DNA of 14,513 nt from positions 1 to 14,513 of the forward strand of contig DAOWES010000014.1 in assembly GCA_030638385.1 (NCBI GenBank). Reading direction: 5' to 3'. The notes under the pieces were generated by a model. That model did no database searches. It had not been told where the DNA came from and was given only the letters and a program-made list of their open reading frames with translations. Source of the stretch: Candidatus Cloacimonadota bacterium (GTDB lineage Bacteria > Cloacimonadota > Cloacimonadia > Cloacimonadales > TCS61). A program made the position numbers and the translations under genes. Below, one piece after another: positions 7,010 through 14,505 of the stretch. How positions within the stretch are numbered: position 1 is the first letter of the stretch; every line of letters starts with the position of its first letter.

Positions 7010-8206
7010 TTATTCAAAAGGTTCCAGACATCTTTCCATCACTCCTTGAAGTTTGGAAATAGTTACACCATAATTTGTTATGGGAACATTACGACGATTA
7101 GCTTCTAAAATTCTACGTCCCATCTCTTTTTGATTTAACATACAAGCGCCACAATGAACTATCACTTTATATTCTTCTAAATTTTCCGGAAAATCATGAC
7201 CTACAGCAAAACTGTAATCGAGATTTTTACCGGTGTATTGAGTTAACCAACGAGGGATTTTCACTCGTCCGATATCATCACAATTGACATTGTGAGAGCA
7301 CGTTTCTGCAATCAGTACTTTGTCATCATCTTCCAAACTATCTATTGCATCGGCACCTTTGGTGAGGATTTCCAGATCTCCTTTATAGCGTGCAAAAAGA
7401 ATTGAAAAGGTTGTTAAGGGAACATCATCGGGAACATCGCCGGAAACTTTCAGAACAACCTGAGAATCTGTTATTACCAAATTCGGCTTCTTTTTCAGAC
7501 GATCAAATGTCTCGGCAATTTCTCGCTCTTTCACAATCATGCCAATTCCGTCATTATCCAAAATTTCTCGTAAAACCTGTACTTGCGGTAAAATGAGTCT
7601 GCCTTTGGGAGCTGCTAAATCGATGGGAGCAACCAATAGAATTACATCTCCGGGAGTAACAAGATCTCCCATCAGCACTTTTTCATGCTTCAATATTTCG
7701 GGCGCAAGATCTACCAATTGTTCTTTTAAAGCAGATAGACCTTGCTTATCTTTGGCAGAGACGAGGCAATATTTCATCTGATTATCAAGGCAATACTGCA
7801 TATCTTTTTCTGCAACTTTATTTAAATCGATCTTGTTGAAAACAACAATAAAAGGGATCTGATATTTTTTTATATCATCTATAAAGGCACGATCATAATC
7901 TGTGATTCCTTCTTCACTCACCACCACCAGAGCGATGTCGGTACGGAACAAGATTTTGCGAGTTTTTTGAATTCTTTTTTCTCCCAGTTCGCCCACATCA
8001 TCAATGCCGGCAGTGTCATAGAATGTCACCGGGCCAAGCGGTAGAAGTTCATAAGATTTGGGAACAGGGTCGGTAGTTGTTCCGGCTACATCAGATACAA
8101 TTGCTACATCCTGGTTTATGAGAGCATTTATAAGAGATGATTTTCCTACATTTCTTCTACCTGTTATGGCTAATATTAACCGTTCACCTCGAGGTGCTTT
8201 TGCCAT
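7010..8206 (-). CDS. hydF: [FeFe]-hydrogenase maturation GTPase HydF
   Basis: HydF is the scaffold on which the diiron subcluster precursor is assembled and from which it is delivered to apo-hydrogenase. The 398-residue protein has a GTPase domain: G1 G16-RRNVGKSS24, the Thr-rich switch (AGTTTDP, 41-47), G3 D64-TAGI, G4 N124-KID127 and G5-like SAKDKQG. A middle dimerisation region follows. The C-terminal cluster-binding motif is C303-x-H305-x45-H351-C352-x2-C355, matching the HydF CxH...HCxxC signature. The start is 2 nt after the hydE stop, with GGAGA (complement of 8214-8218) inside the end of hydE, so it is the last gene of the operon and translationally linked. It ends next to the shared terminator with rex. 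Confidence 0.97.
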   Translation of the reverse strand: MAKAPRGERLILAITGRRNVGKSSLINALINQDVAIVSDVAGTTTDPVPKSYELLPLGPVTFYDTAGIDDVGELGEKRIQKTRKILFRTDIALVVVSEEGITDYDRAFIDDIKKYQIPFIVVFNKIDLNKVAEKDMQYCLDNQMKYCLVSAKDKQGLSALKEQLVDLAPEILKHEKVLMGDLVTPGDVILLVAPIDLAAPKGRLILPQVQVLREILDNDGIGMIVKEREIAETFDRLKKKPNLVITDSQVVLKVSGDVPDDVPLTTFSILFARYKGDLEILTKGADAIDSLEDDDKVLIAETCSHNVNCDDIGRVKIPRWLTQYTGKNLDYSFAVGHDFPENLEEYKVIVHCGACMLNQKEMGRRILEANRRNVPITNYGVTISKLQGVMERCLEPFE

Positions 8207-8208
8207 TA

Positions 8209-9279
8209 CTATTTCTCCAATTTATTTTTTTTTTCAAAGTGAGGACTATCGCCCCATTCATTGTAGCCAATTTCTTCTCCGATCTTAGATATTCTACCTT
8301 CCAAACAAGCGCGACACATGCTTGCATTTTCATCAGTGCAAGGTTTATTATCATAAAGTTGATAGCCTTCACGATATTTGGTGTGAGTGATATTTGGCAT
8401 GATGATGTTTGCTCCTGCTTGCAAACCAAATTCGCGACCTTCATGATGAAGCGCTTGCAAAGCAGTGGTAGAGGCAATATTTACATCCTTAAGATACAAC
8501 CGGGTAAGAGCAATCATCTTCAATCCTAAATTTAGTTGATATTCTTTGTTAAAATCTTTTACTTTCTTAGCAAGCGGTGTTTCATGATGAACGATGTATG
8601 GGCCCATTCCGATCATATCAATATCGTTCTCTTTGAAGAAGATAATATCATTGGTAAGATCTTCCATTGTTTGCTCGGGAAGTCCGATCATCACGCCGGT
8701 TCCTACCTGATATCCGACACGTCTTAATCTATTTAAGCATTCGAATCTTTCAGAAAAATCGTGATCTTGCGGGTGAAGTGTTTTGTATAATTCGTTGTTG
8801 CTGGTTTCTATGCGGATAAGATAGCGATGAGCTCCGGCTTCAAACCATCGGCGATAAGTCTCTTCCGATTGCTCACCTAAACTGATGGTGATGCCCAATT
8901 CGTTATTGCTTACTTTTTTTATTTCACGAATCGCTTTTTCTACAAATGCTACAAATTCCTCATCTGTGCGTTCACCGGACTGTAAAACAACCGAGCCATA
9001 ATTCATTTTCCAAGCTAATTCCGCGCAATCTAAAATTTCCCGGATATTCATCGCAAAACGACTTACACCTTTATTACTTTTTCGAATGCCACAATAGTAG
9101 CAATCTTTTGCACAGATATTGCTAAATTCAATGATGCCACGATAATAAGCTTTATGGCCTACATTTTCGTTTTTCATATCGTAAGCTTGTTGCATCAATT
9201 CATCAAACTCTGTTTTGTCTTCAGACTTTAATAAATACAATATATCTTCTTTGGATAGATTTCTATAATCAATTTTCAT
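8209..9279 (-). CDS. hydE: [FeFe]-hydrogenase maturation radical SAM enzyme HydE
   Basis: HydE is a radical S-adenosylmethionine enzyme that acts on the HydG product, an iron-cysteine-CO-cyanide complex, on the way to the 2Fe subcluster. The 356-residue protein has the radical SAM motif C56-x3-C60-x2-C63 in SNICAKDCYYCGI, followed by GSVVLQSGE and LRRVGYQVGTGVMIGLP of the TIM barrel. A second C-terminal C314-x7-C322-x2-C325 motif matches the auxiliary cluster site described in Thermotoga HydE. It is distinguished from biotin synthase and PylB by context and by this motif. The ATG lies 1 nt after the aspA stop with a GGGG-type ribosome site, so its translation would normally depend on ribosomes arriving through aspA; a premature stop in aspA could therefore matter for hydE. 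Confidence 0.96.
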   Translation of the reverse strand: MKIDYRNLSKEDILYLLKSEDKTEFDELMQQAYDMKNENVGHKAYYRGIIEFSNICAKDCYYCGIRKSNKGVSRFAMNIREILDCAELAWKMNYGSVVLQSGERTDEEFVAFVEKAIREIKKVSNNELGITISLGEQSEETYRRWFEAGAHRYLIRIETSNNELYKTLHPQDHDFSERFECLNRLRRVGYQVGTGVMIGLPEQTMEDLTNDIIFFKENDIDMIGMGPYIVHHETPLAKKVKDFNKEYQLNLGLKMIALTRLYLKDVNIASTTALQALHHEGREFGLQAGANIIMPNITHTKYREGYQLYDNKPCTDENASMCRACLEGRISKIGEEIGYNEWGDSPHFEKKNKLEK

Positions 9280-9280
9280 T

Positions 9281-10663
9281 TTAAAACCCCATTTTATACA
9301 TTGCGTTTGGAGAGAGAAACTTTTGTAACTCCTCTTTTGTTAATAGCTTATCTTCAATGATAATAGTTTCGATACTACAATTTTTTTCCCTGGCTTTGGA
9401 CATAATTTCTTCAACTTTCTCATAACCCAATTTTGGCACCAATACAGTAGCTAATGTTTTACTTTGATTAAGATTTTCCAAACACTTATCTCGGTTCGCT
9501 TTGATACCAATGATACATTTCTCGTTGAATATTTTCACACCGTTTTTTAGTAATTGCAAAGATTCTAAGATTGAATCTGTTAGTAGTGGTGTAAATTGAT
9601 TCAGCTCTAAGTTGCCAAGGGCAGCCACTAACGCAATCGTATTATCATTTGCCATTATTTTCAAAGAGATTTGACTCATCATTTCGGGGATTACCGGGTT
9701 CACTTTACCGGGCATAATGGTAGATCCTTTTTGCACAGTAGGAAGATTAATTTCGCCCAAACCTCCGTTAGGCCCGCTTGTTAGCAAGCGAAGGTCACTT
9801 GAAATTTTAAGCAGATTTGTGGCATAAGCTTTTAGCATTCCGGAAATCTCGACAAAAGGATCAAGATTTTGGGTTGAATCAATTAGGTTTTCACTTCGGG
9901 ATATTGCTAAGCCTGTTAGTCTGCGCAATTTTTCGGCAACTTTGAAGATATATTTGGTGGGTGCATTTAGGCCGGTGCCAATTGCCGTTCCGCCCAAATT
10001 GACTGTTTTGATGCGTTCTTTGCATTTGAAGATACGCCAGCGATCTCGGGCAATTGCTTCGGAAAAGGCGCCAAATGTCATGCCAAGAGTCATGGGGACA
10101 GCATCTTGTAGTTGAGTGCGTCCGAGTTTGAGAATATCTTTGAATTCCTGCTCTTTGTGCTGCAAAGATTCTTGCAGTTAAGCTGTTACTTTTTCCACAT
10201 CTTTTAGCAGAAATAATACAGCCACTTTCAAGGCGGTGGGATATACATCATTGGTCGATTGGTGTAAGTTTACGTGTTGAAGCGGATCGATTGTTTCATA
10301 ATCACCTTTTTTCAAACCCAATTTTTCCAAAGCAAGGTTGGCAATTACTTCATTAAAGTTCATATTGGTAGAAGTTCCGGCACCACCCTGCATTGGGTTA
10401 ACCACAATTTGCTCATGCCATTTTCCGTTTATTATCTCGGAGCAGCTGTTGCAAATGGCAGCACCGATTTTTTCATCTAAGTAACCAAGTTCGATATTAA
10501 CTTTTGCGCAAGCCAGCTTTACATAAGCGAAAGATTTAATGAATATTTCCGGTAACTTACTATCGGAAACGGCAAAATTTTCTTTGGCTCGAGCAGATTG
10601 AATGCCATAATAGCAATCATCTGCCAACTCTATTTTGCCCAAGTAATCTTGTTCAATTCTCAT
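9281..10663 (-). pseudogene. aspA: Aspartate ammonia-lyase interrupted by one in-frame TAA
   Basis: Aspartase converts aspartate to fumarate and ammonia. From the ATG at 10661-10663 (AGGAAA ribosome site) the frame encodes 161 residues, then TAA (10178-10180), then continues in the same frame for 298 residues to a stop at 9281-9283. The combined length of 460 positions approaches a normal aspartase (about 470). The first part has RIEQDYLGKIELADDCYYGI, GAGTSTNMN and HQSTNDVYPTA. The second has GRTQLQDAVPMT, GLNAP, LTSGPNGG and the catalytic loop GSTIMPGKVNPVIPE (GSS is usual; the catalytic first Ser is kept). STNDVYPTA and GTSTNMN favour aspartase over fumarase. No other disruption is visible, so the stop is recent, a sequencing error, or read through. 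A TTG at 10163-10165 could reopen translation but lacks a ribosome site. It lies between hydG and hydE in the hyd operon. Confidence 0.88.
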
Positions 10664-10731
10664 ATTATTTCCTATATTATTTTCCACAAATGGGTTGAGA
10701 AGCAATCAATGCCAACTAATTCCTAATTATT

Positions 10732-12141
10732 CTAGAAATACAAATCTCTTACACCGGCGTTAAGCTCAGCTATTTTTTTCAAGAGTTCAGTTTTAATTTC
10801 AGATTCAGGGAAATTTAAGATTTCACGAGCAATTAGATCTGCTCCGGCTTTTTTAGATTCCTCAGAACCGTAATCCAACAAGTATTCAGAGAAGGTTATA
10901 AGTGCATTTGGTTGGCAGAAAGTTTTGATGTGACCCGGTTTGGAAAGTTCCATGAAATGCTCACCTGTTCTTCCCAAACGATAGCAAGCAGTACAGAAAG
11001 AGGGGATATAGCCGTGTTTGGCAAGTTCGCAGATAACTTCATCTAAAGATCTATGATCTCCTAAAATGAACTGACTCTTCTTGTATTCATCTTCATCATG
11101 CTGAGAATATTCACCGATGCCGATACTTGATCCACCATCAATTTGGGAAACGCCCAAATCTAAGACTTCGTTTCTAAGCTCCACATCTTCGCGAGCAGTA
11201 AGAATTAGCCCGGTGTATGGAACTGCAAGTCTTAAGATTGCCACTAATTTTTTAAAGTCATCATCAGATACTTCATTGATCGGATGTTTGGTAAATTCGC
11301 TACCACAAGCTTCTTCAATACGTGGGAAACTGATCGTATGCGGTCCAACTCCAAATGTTTCTTCCAAGTGTCTAGCGTGCATCATTAAACCCATTACTTC
11401 GAATTTCCAATCATATAATCCCATTAAAGCGCCAATGCCAAGGTCATCGATTCCGCCTTCCATTGCTCTATCTAATCCGAATAATCTCCAAAGGAAATTA
11501 CTTTTAGGTCCGCGGGGATGTAATTTTTCATAAGTTTCTTGATGATATGTGTCCTGGAAAATTTGATAGGTTCCGATACCGGCAGCTTTTACAATTTTGT
11601 ATCCTTCCACATCAAGAGGAGCTGCGTTGATATTTGCGCGACGAATTTCTCCATTTTTCTCTTTTACACCATAGACTGTTTTTACTGTTTCTGCAATATA
11701 ATCGGCATCATATTTTGAATGTTCACCATAAACCATTATCAAACGTTTGTGCCCTGCATTCTCCAAAGCTTTTGTCTCATTTATTAGCTCTTCATGAGTA
11801 AGTGTTTTTCGATGACATTCTGTATTTGAAATTCTAAACCCGCAATAAACACAGTCGTTTATGCACTCGTTGCCAACATAGAGAGGAGCAAAAAGAACGA
11901 TTCTGTTACCATAGATTTCCTGCTTAATGCGATGACAGGTTTTGTACATATCTTCGATAAGATCCTGATTGTTATTTTGGATAAGGATAGCTACGTCTTT
12001 AAAGTTTAATCCTTTTTTTAACAAAGCTTTATCTAAAACTTTTCTCACTTCCTGGGTGTCTGCATTTTTGGCTTCTTCCAATAATCGTTCAATTTTTTCA
12101 TTGTCGATAAATGATTTTAATCCGGTTGTGTCGAGTTTCAT
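10732..12141 (-). CDS. hydG: [FeFe]-hydrogenase maturation radical SAM enzyme HydG
   Basis: HydG is a radical SAM tyrosine lyase that releases p-cresol and makes the CO and cyanide ligands as an iron-bound complex used by HydE. The 469-residue protein has the radical SAM motif C93-x3-C97-x2-C100 (NECINDCVYCGF) and MVYGEH, LHPRGPKSN and GIGALMGLYDWKFE of the barrel. The C-terminal auxiliary-cluster motif is C383-x2-C386-x22-C409, which separates HydG from ThiH. Length is typical. A GAGGT ribosome site precedes the ATG, 16 nt after the TM1266-type gene, and about 70 nt separate it from aspA. All catalytic cysteines are present, so the enzyme should be functional. Confidence 0.97.
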   Translation of the reverse strand: MKLDTTGLKSFIDNEKIERLLEEAKNADTQEVRKVLDKALLKKGLNFKDVAILIQNNNQDLIEDMYKTCHRIKQEIYGNRIVLFAPLYVGNECINDCVYCGFRISNTECHRKTLTHEELINETKALENAGHKRLIMVYGEHSKYDADYIAETVKTVYGVKEKNGEIRRANINAAPLDVEGYKIVKAAGIGTYQIFQDTYHQETYEKLHPRGPKSNFLWRLFGLDRAMEGGIDDLGIGALMGLYDWKFEVMGLMMHARHLEETFGVGPHTISFPRIEEACGSEFTKHPINEVSDDDFKKLVAILRLAVPYTGLILTAREDVELRNEVLDLGVSQIDGGSSIGIGEYSQHDEDEYKKSQFILGDHRSLDEVICELAKHGYIPSFCTACYRLGRTGEHFMELSKPGHIKTFCQPNALITFSEYLLDYGSEESKKAGADLIAREILNFPESEIKTELLKKIAELNAGVRDLYF

Positions 12142-12157
12142 GATTTACCTCTTTTTT

Positions 12158-12418
12158 TTATTTTTTTTGTTCAATTTTAATTGTAGTTGCGCGGACAAGA
12201 ACTGTTTTTATTTGTCCTAATTTTCCGGTAAGTGCACCTAATGTGTTGTTGGTCATTTTGATAATTATAAATATAATGGCTACATTTTCGTCCGGAACCG
12301 GATAGCCAACTCGTAATTGAATGAAGTCAGCGTAGTTGTGTAATATTTCACCAACTTTACTATAATCGTTTTGTCTATCTGTAATTGTTATGCACAGATT
12401 ATGATATCTTTCTTCCAT
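12158..12418 (-). CDS. TM1266-family iron-only hydrogenase system regulator (ACT-like)
   Basis: An 86-residue protein that matches the small family found next to hydEFG genes and named after Thermotoga TM1266 ('iron-only hydrogenase system putative regulator'). Diagnostic segments are MEERYHNLCITITDR at the start, LHNYADFIQLRVGYPVPDEN (about 26-45), AIIFIIIKMTNNTLGALTGK and LGQIKTVLVRATTIK. The fold resembles ACT/NikR-type ligand-sensing domains. The regulatory role is suggested by context and naming; no DNA-binding domain is evident in so short a protein. AAGGAG lies 8 nt before the ATG. It is the first gene of the maturation operon, and its stop is formed between two A8 runs just before hydG. 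Confidence 0.9.
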   Translation of the reverse strand: MEERYHNLCITITDRQNDYSKVGEILHNYADFIQLRVGYPVPDENVAIIFIIIKMTNNTLGALTGKLGQIKTVLVRATTIKIEQKK

Positions 12419-12687
12419 AAAAAAATCTCCTTCCCTTATTGTAAGAGATGGAGATAGAGCTATAGCCGAGTATAGCCAAATAATTCCATCCCTTGAAGTT
12501 AGAAATATTCCTTCTTCTGAGGATTCTATATTTATTTAAAATTTTATTTTATCCGGCTTATTCCAAGTAAAAAACAAGTAATAAGCTAGAAGCATTTCAA
12601 AATTCAAGGCAATTCAGGTAAGGCAGTGTCTGAATGTCAAATGATAAGTTTTTTGATTATTTATCGGGGAAGGAAAAGATAGTAATT
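12419..12687 (-). promoter_or_regulatory. Upstream region and long leader of the hydrogenase-maturation operon
   Basis: No gene is seen in the 307 bp between the TM1266-type gene and hcp. Reading on the minus strand, TTGACA (complement of 12635-12640) is a possible -35, followed after 17 bp by a poor CTGAAT. A 7-bp perfect inverted repeat GCTTATT/AATAAGC (12556-12562 and 12580-12586) closes a 17-nt loop holding a doubled AAGTA. Closer to the gene are two copies of GGCTATA (complement of 12461-12467 and 12471-12477), 10 bp apart. If the TTGACA is used, the leader is about 185 nt. Role in control is inference. Confidence 0.4.
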
Positions 12688-12715
12688 GCAGGCGATAATT
12701 GCAATTATCGCCTGC
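12688..12715. terminator. Perfect 28-bp palindrome after hcp, probable terminator
   Basis: A fully self-complementary 28-bp palindrome, whose left half is GCAGGCGATAATTG, begins 10 nt after the hcp stop. In RNA it folds into a stem of about 12 bp with a TGCA loop. On the minus strand it is followed by AATTACTATCTTTTCC, an imperfect U-tract, so terminator strength is uncertain. The inner arm and loop (GGCGATAAT-TGCA-ATTATCGCC) are nearly the same as in the rex/hydF terminator. Confidence 0.65.
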
Positions 12716-12725
12716 GAGATAAATA

Positions 12726-14345
12726 TTATCCGATCATGTTTTTTATATCATCTTCAACATTGGTAATGCCGGCAATATTGAAATTTTCGACCAAAACATT
12801 TACCACTGTTGGTGAGAGGAAGGCAGGAATTGTTGGGCCAAGGTGAATATTTTTCACACCAAGATATAGAAGAGCTAATAACACAGTTACAGCTTTTTGT
12901 TCATACCAAGCGATGTTGTAAACGATAGGTAATTCATTGATGTCTTCAAGTCCAAATACTTCTTTCAACTTTAGAGCAATTAACACAAGTGAATAACTAT
13001 CATTACATTGTCCGGCATCAAGAACACGTGGGATTCCACCAATATCGCCAAGCTTAAGCTTATTGTAACGGAATTTTGCACAACCGGCAGTGAGGATAAC
13101 ATTATCTTTGGGAAGAGCTTGAGCAAAATCTGTGTAATAGCTTCTGCCTTTTTGGCGTCCATCGCAACCGGCCATTACTACGAATTTTTTGATAGCACCG
13201 GATTTCACCGCATCTACAATTTTGTCTGCCAATGCCAATACTTGTTGATGAGCAAATCCACCCACAATTTTACCGGTTTCAATTTCGGTGGGAGCGGAAA
13301 GCGTTTTTGCCAAAGCGATTACTTCAGAGAAATCTTTCACACCATTTTCAACTCTGTCTGCAATGTGTTTTACAGCGGGATAAGATACAATTCCGGTTGT
13401 GAATACACGATCTTTATATGAATCTTTGGGAGGAACAAGGCAGTTTGTAGTCATTAAGATTGGGCCATTGAAAGAGGCAAATTCTCTATCTTGAAGCCAC
13501 CAAGAATTTCCGTAGTTTCCAACGAAGTGATCATATTTTTTGAAAGCAGGATAATAGTTAGCCGGGAGCATTTCACCATGAGTGTAAATATCCACACCGC
13601 TACCTGCTGTTTGTTTCAGAAGTTCTTCCATATCTTTCAGATCATGACCGGAAATTAGAATTCCGGGATTTCTTCTTACGCCAATATTAACTTCAGAAAT
13701 TTCAGGATTTCCGTAAGTTTCAGTATTTGCTTTGTCCAAAAGAACCATTGTATTCACCGCAGTTTCACCGGCTTTCATAACTTTAGCAATCATTTCATCA
13801 ACACTTAAATTCTTTGTTGTAGAAGCCATTCCTTCGATAAGATAATTGAAAATAGATTGATCATTATAACCGAGAACAGAAGCATGATCTGCATAAGCGG
13901 CAATACCTTTTAGTCCGTAAATAAGAAGTTCACGTAAAGAGCGAACATCTTCATTTTCTGTAGCTAAGACACCTATTGTTTCAGCTTTTTTCAAGAACTC
14001 CTCTTTTGTGTTAGCATGCCATACGGCAGAATCATGCAGCTCACCTTCTATTTTGTATCTAGCTTTGATTCCATCACGGATAGCTAATCCTTGTTTGATA
14101 ATATTGATGAGGTTATCGTCGTTGAAATTTACATTAGTGATAGTTGTGAAAAGAGCTTTTACCACATAATGGCTAACTTCCGGGTCAATTTTTTCAGCTT
14201 TTTCCGCAATAACTGAAATTCCTTTTACAGTGTGAATCAATAAATCTTGAAGATTTGCAGTTTCACCTTTTTTTCCACAAACTCCGTTCATAGTACAACC
14301 TTTGTTACCAAGAGTTTCTTGGCATTGATAACAGAACATACTCAT
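12726..14345 (-). CDS. hcp: Hybrid cluster protein, class I (NO/hydroxylamine reductase type)
   Basis: Hcp carries a standard iron-sulfur cluster and the unusual Fe-S-O hybrid cluster; it was named hydroxylamine reductase, but a nitric oxide reductase role in nitrosative-stress defence is better supported in E. coli. The 539-residue protein starts MSMFCYQCQETLGNKG with C5-x2-C8-x8-C17-x5-C23, the class I arrangement; full length argues against the shortened class III. All hybrid-cluster ligands are recognisable: His in ISGHDL, Glu in HGEMLPA, Cys in TTNCLVPP, the persulfide-type Cys in AGCDGRQ, Cys in TAGCAKFRYN, Cys in DAGQCNDS, and Glu and Lys in WYEQKA. AAGGAG (complement of 14353-14358) lies 7 nt before the first ATG; a second ATG two codons later is less well placed. 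It forms a unit of its own upstream of the hyd operon. Confidence 0.97.
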   Translation of the reverse strand: MSMFCYQCQETLGNKGCTMNGVCGKKGETANLQDLLIHTVKGISVIAEKAEKIDPEVSHYVVKALFTTITNVNFNDDNLINIIKQGLAIRDGIKARYKIEGELHDSAVWHANTKEEFLKKAETIGVLATENEDVRSLRELLIYGLKGIAAYADHASVLGYNDQSIFNYLIEGMASTTKNLSVDEMIAKVMKAGETAVNTMVLLDKANTETYGNPEISEVNIGVRRNPGILISGHDLKDMEELLKQTAGSGVDIYTHGEMLPANYYPAFKKYDHFVGNYGNSWWLQDREFASFNGPILMTTNCLVPPKDSYKDRVFTTGIVSYPAVKHIADRVENGVKDFSEVIALAKTLSAPTEIETGKIVGGFAHQQVLALADKIVDAVKSGAIKKFVVMAGCDGRQKGRSYYTDFAQALPKDNVILTAGCAKFRYNKLKLGDIGGIPRVLDAGQCNDSYSLVLIALKLKEVFGLEDINELPIVYNIAWYEQKAVTVLLALLYLGVKNIHLGPTIPAFLSPTVVNVLVENFNIAGITNVEDDIKNMIG

Positions 14346-14376
14346 AATAATTCTCCTTTTTTTTAATACTACTTAT

Positions 14377-14505
14377 GAGTTCTGCATAATTGATAATTTA
14401 ATCTTTTGTTTAAAAATTCAATTAAACACCTCATCCCCTAACCCCTTCTCCTGCGAGGAGAGGGTCGGGGTGAGGTTTTACAAAAGACTCAATTATGCAG
14501 AATTC
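14377..14505. repeat. Imperfect inverted-repeat element with GC-rich core hairpin (REP/MITE-like)
   Basis: The ends form a 17-bp inverted repeat with one mismatch; the perfect 14 bp is TTCTGCATAATTGA (14380-14393) against its complement at 14489-14502. Inside it, TCTTTTGT (14402-14409) pairs with ACAAAAGA (14480-14487). At the centre, ACCTCA...CCCC...TCTCC (14428-14451) pairs with GGAGA...GGGG...TGAGGT (14457-14476) around a TGCGA loop. The GC-rich core stands out sharply from its AT-rich flanks. There is no room for a transposase, and no target duplication is clear. It lies about 30 bp upstream of the hcp start, so it may include or displace the hcp promoter. Confidence 0.75.

Noticed and set aside
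10163..10180. A frameshift or two independent genes in aspA
   Set aside because: Both parts lie in the same frame separated by one TAA and five codons, and together make one normal-length aspartase.
10178..10180. Selenocysteine or pyrrolysine recoding at the aspA stop
   Set aside because: The codon is TAA, not TGA or TAG, and the position is not a catalytic site in the family.
12152..12168. Two A8 runs on the mRNA at the TM1266-hydG junction as a programmed slippage site
   Set aside because: Shifting by one base in either direction leads quickly to a stop before or at the hydG ATG, so no fusion product would result.
291..14280. Several TTTTCCACA sequences (about 291, 10191, 10680 and 14271) resembling DnaA boxes
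   Set aside because: All are scattered and lie within coding regions where they arise from common codons; there is no cluster, no dnaA and no AT-rich unwinding region nearby.
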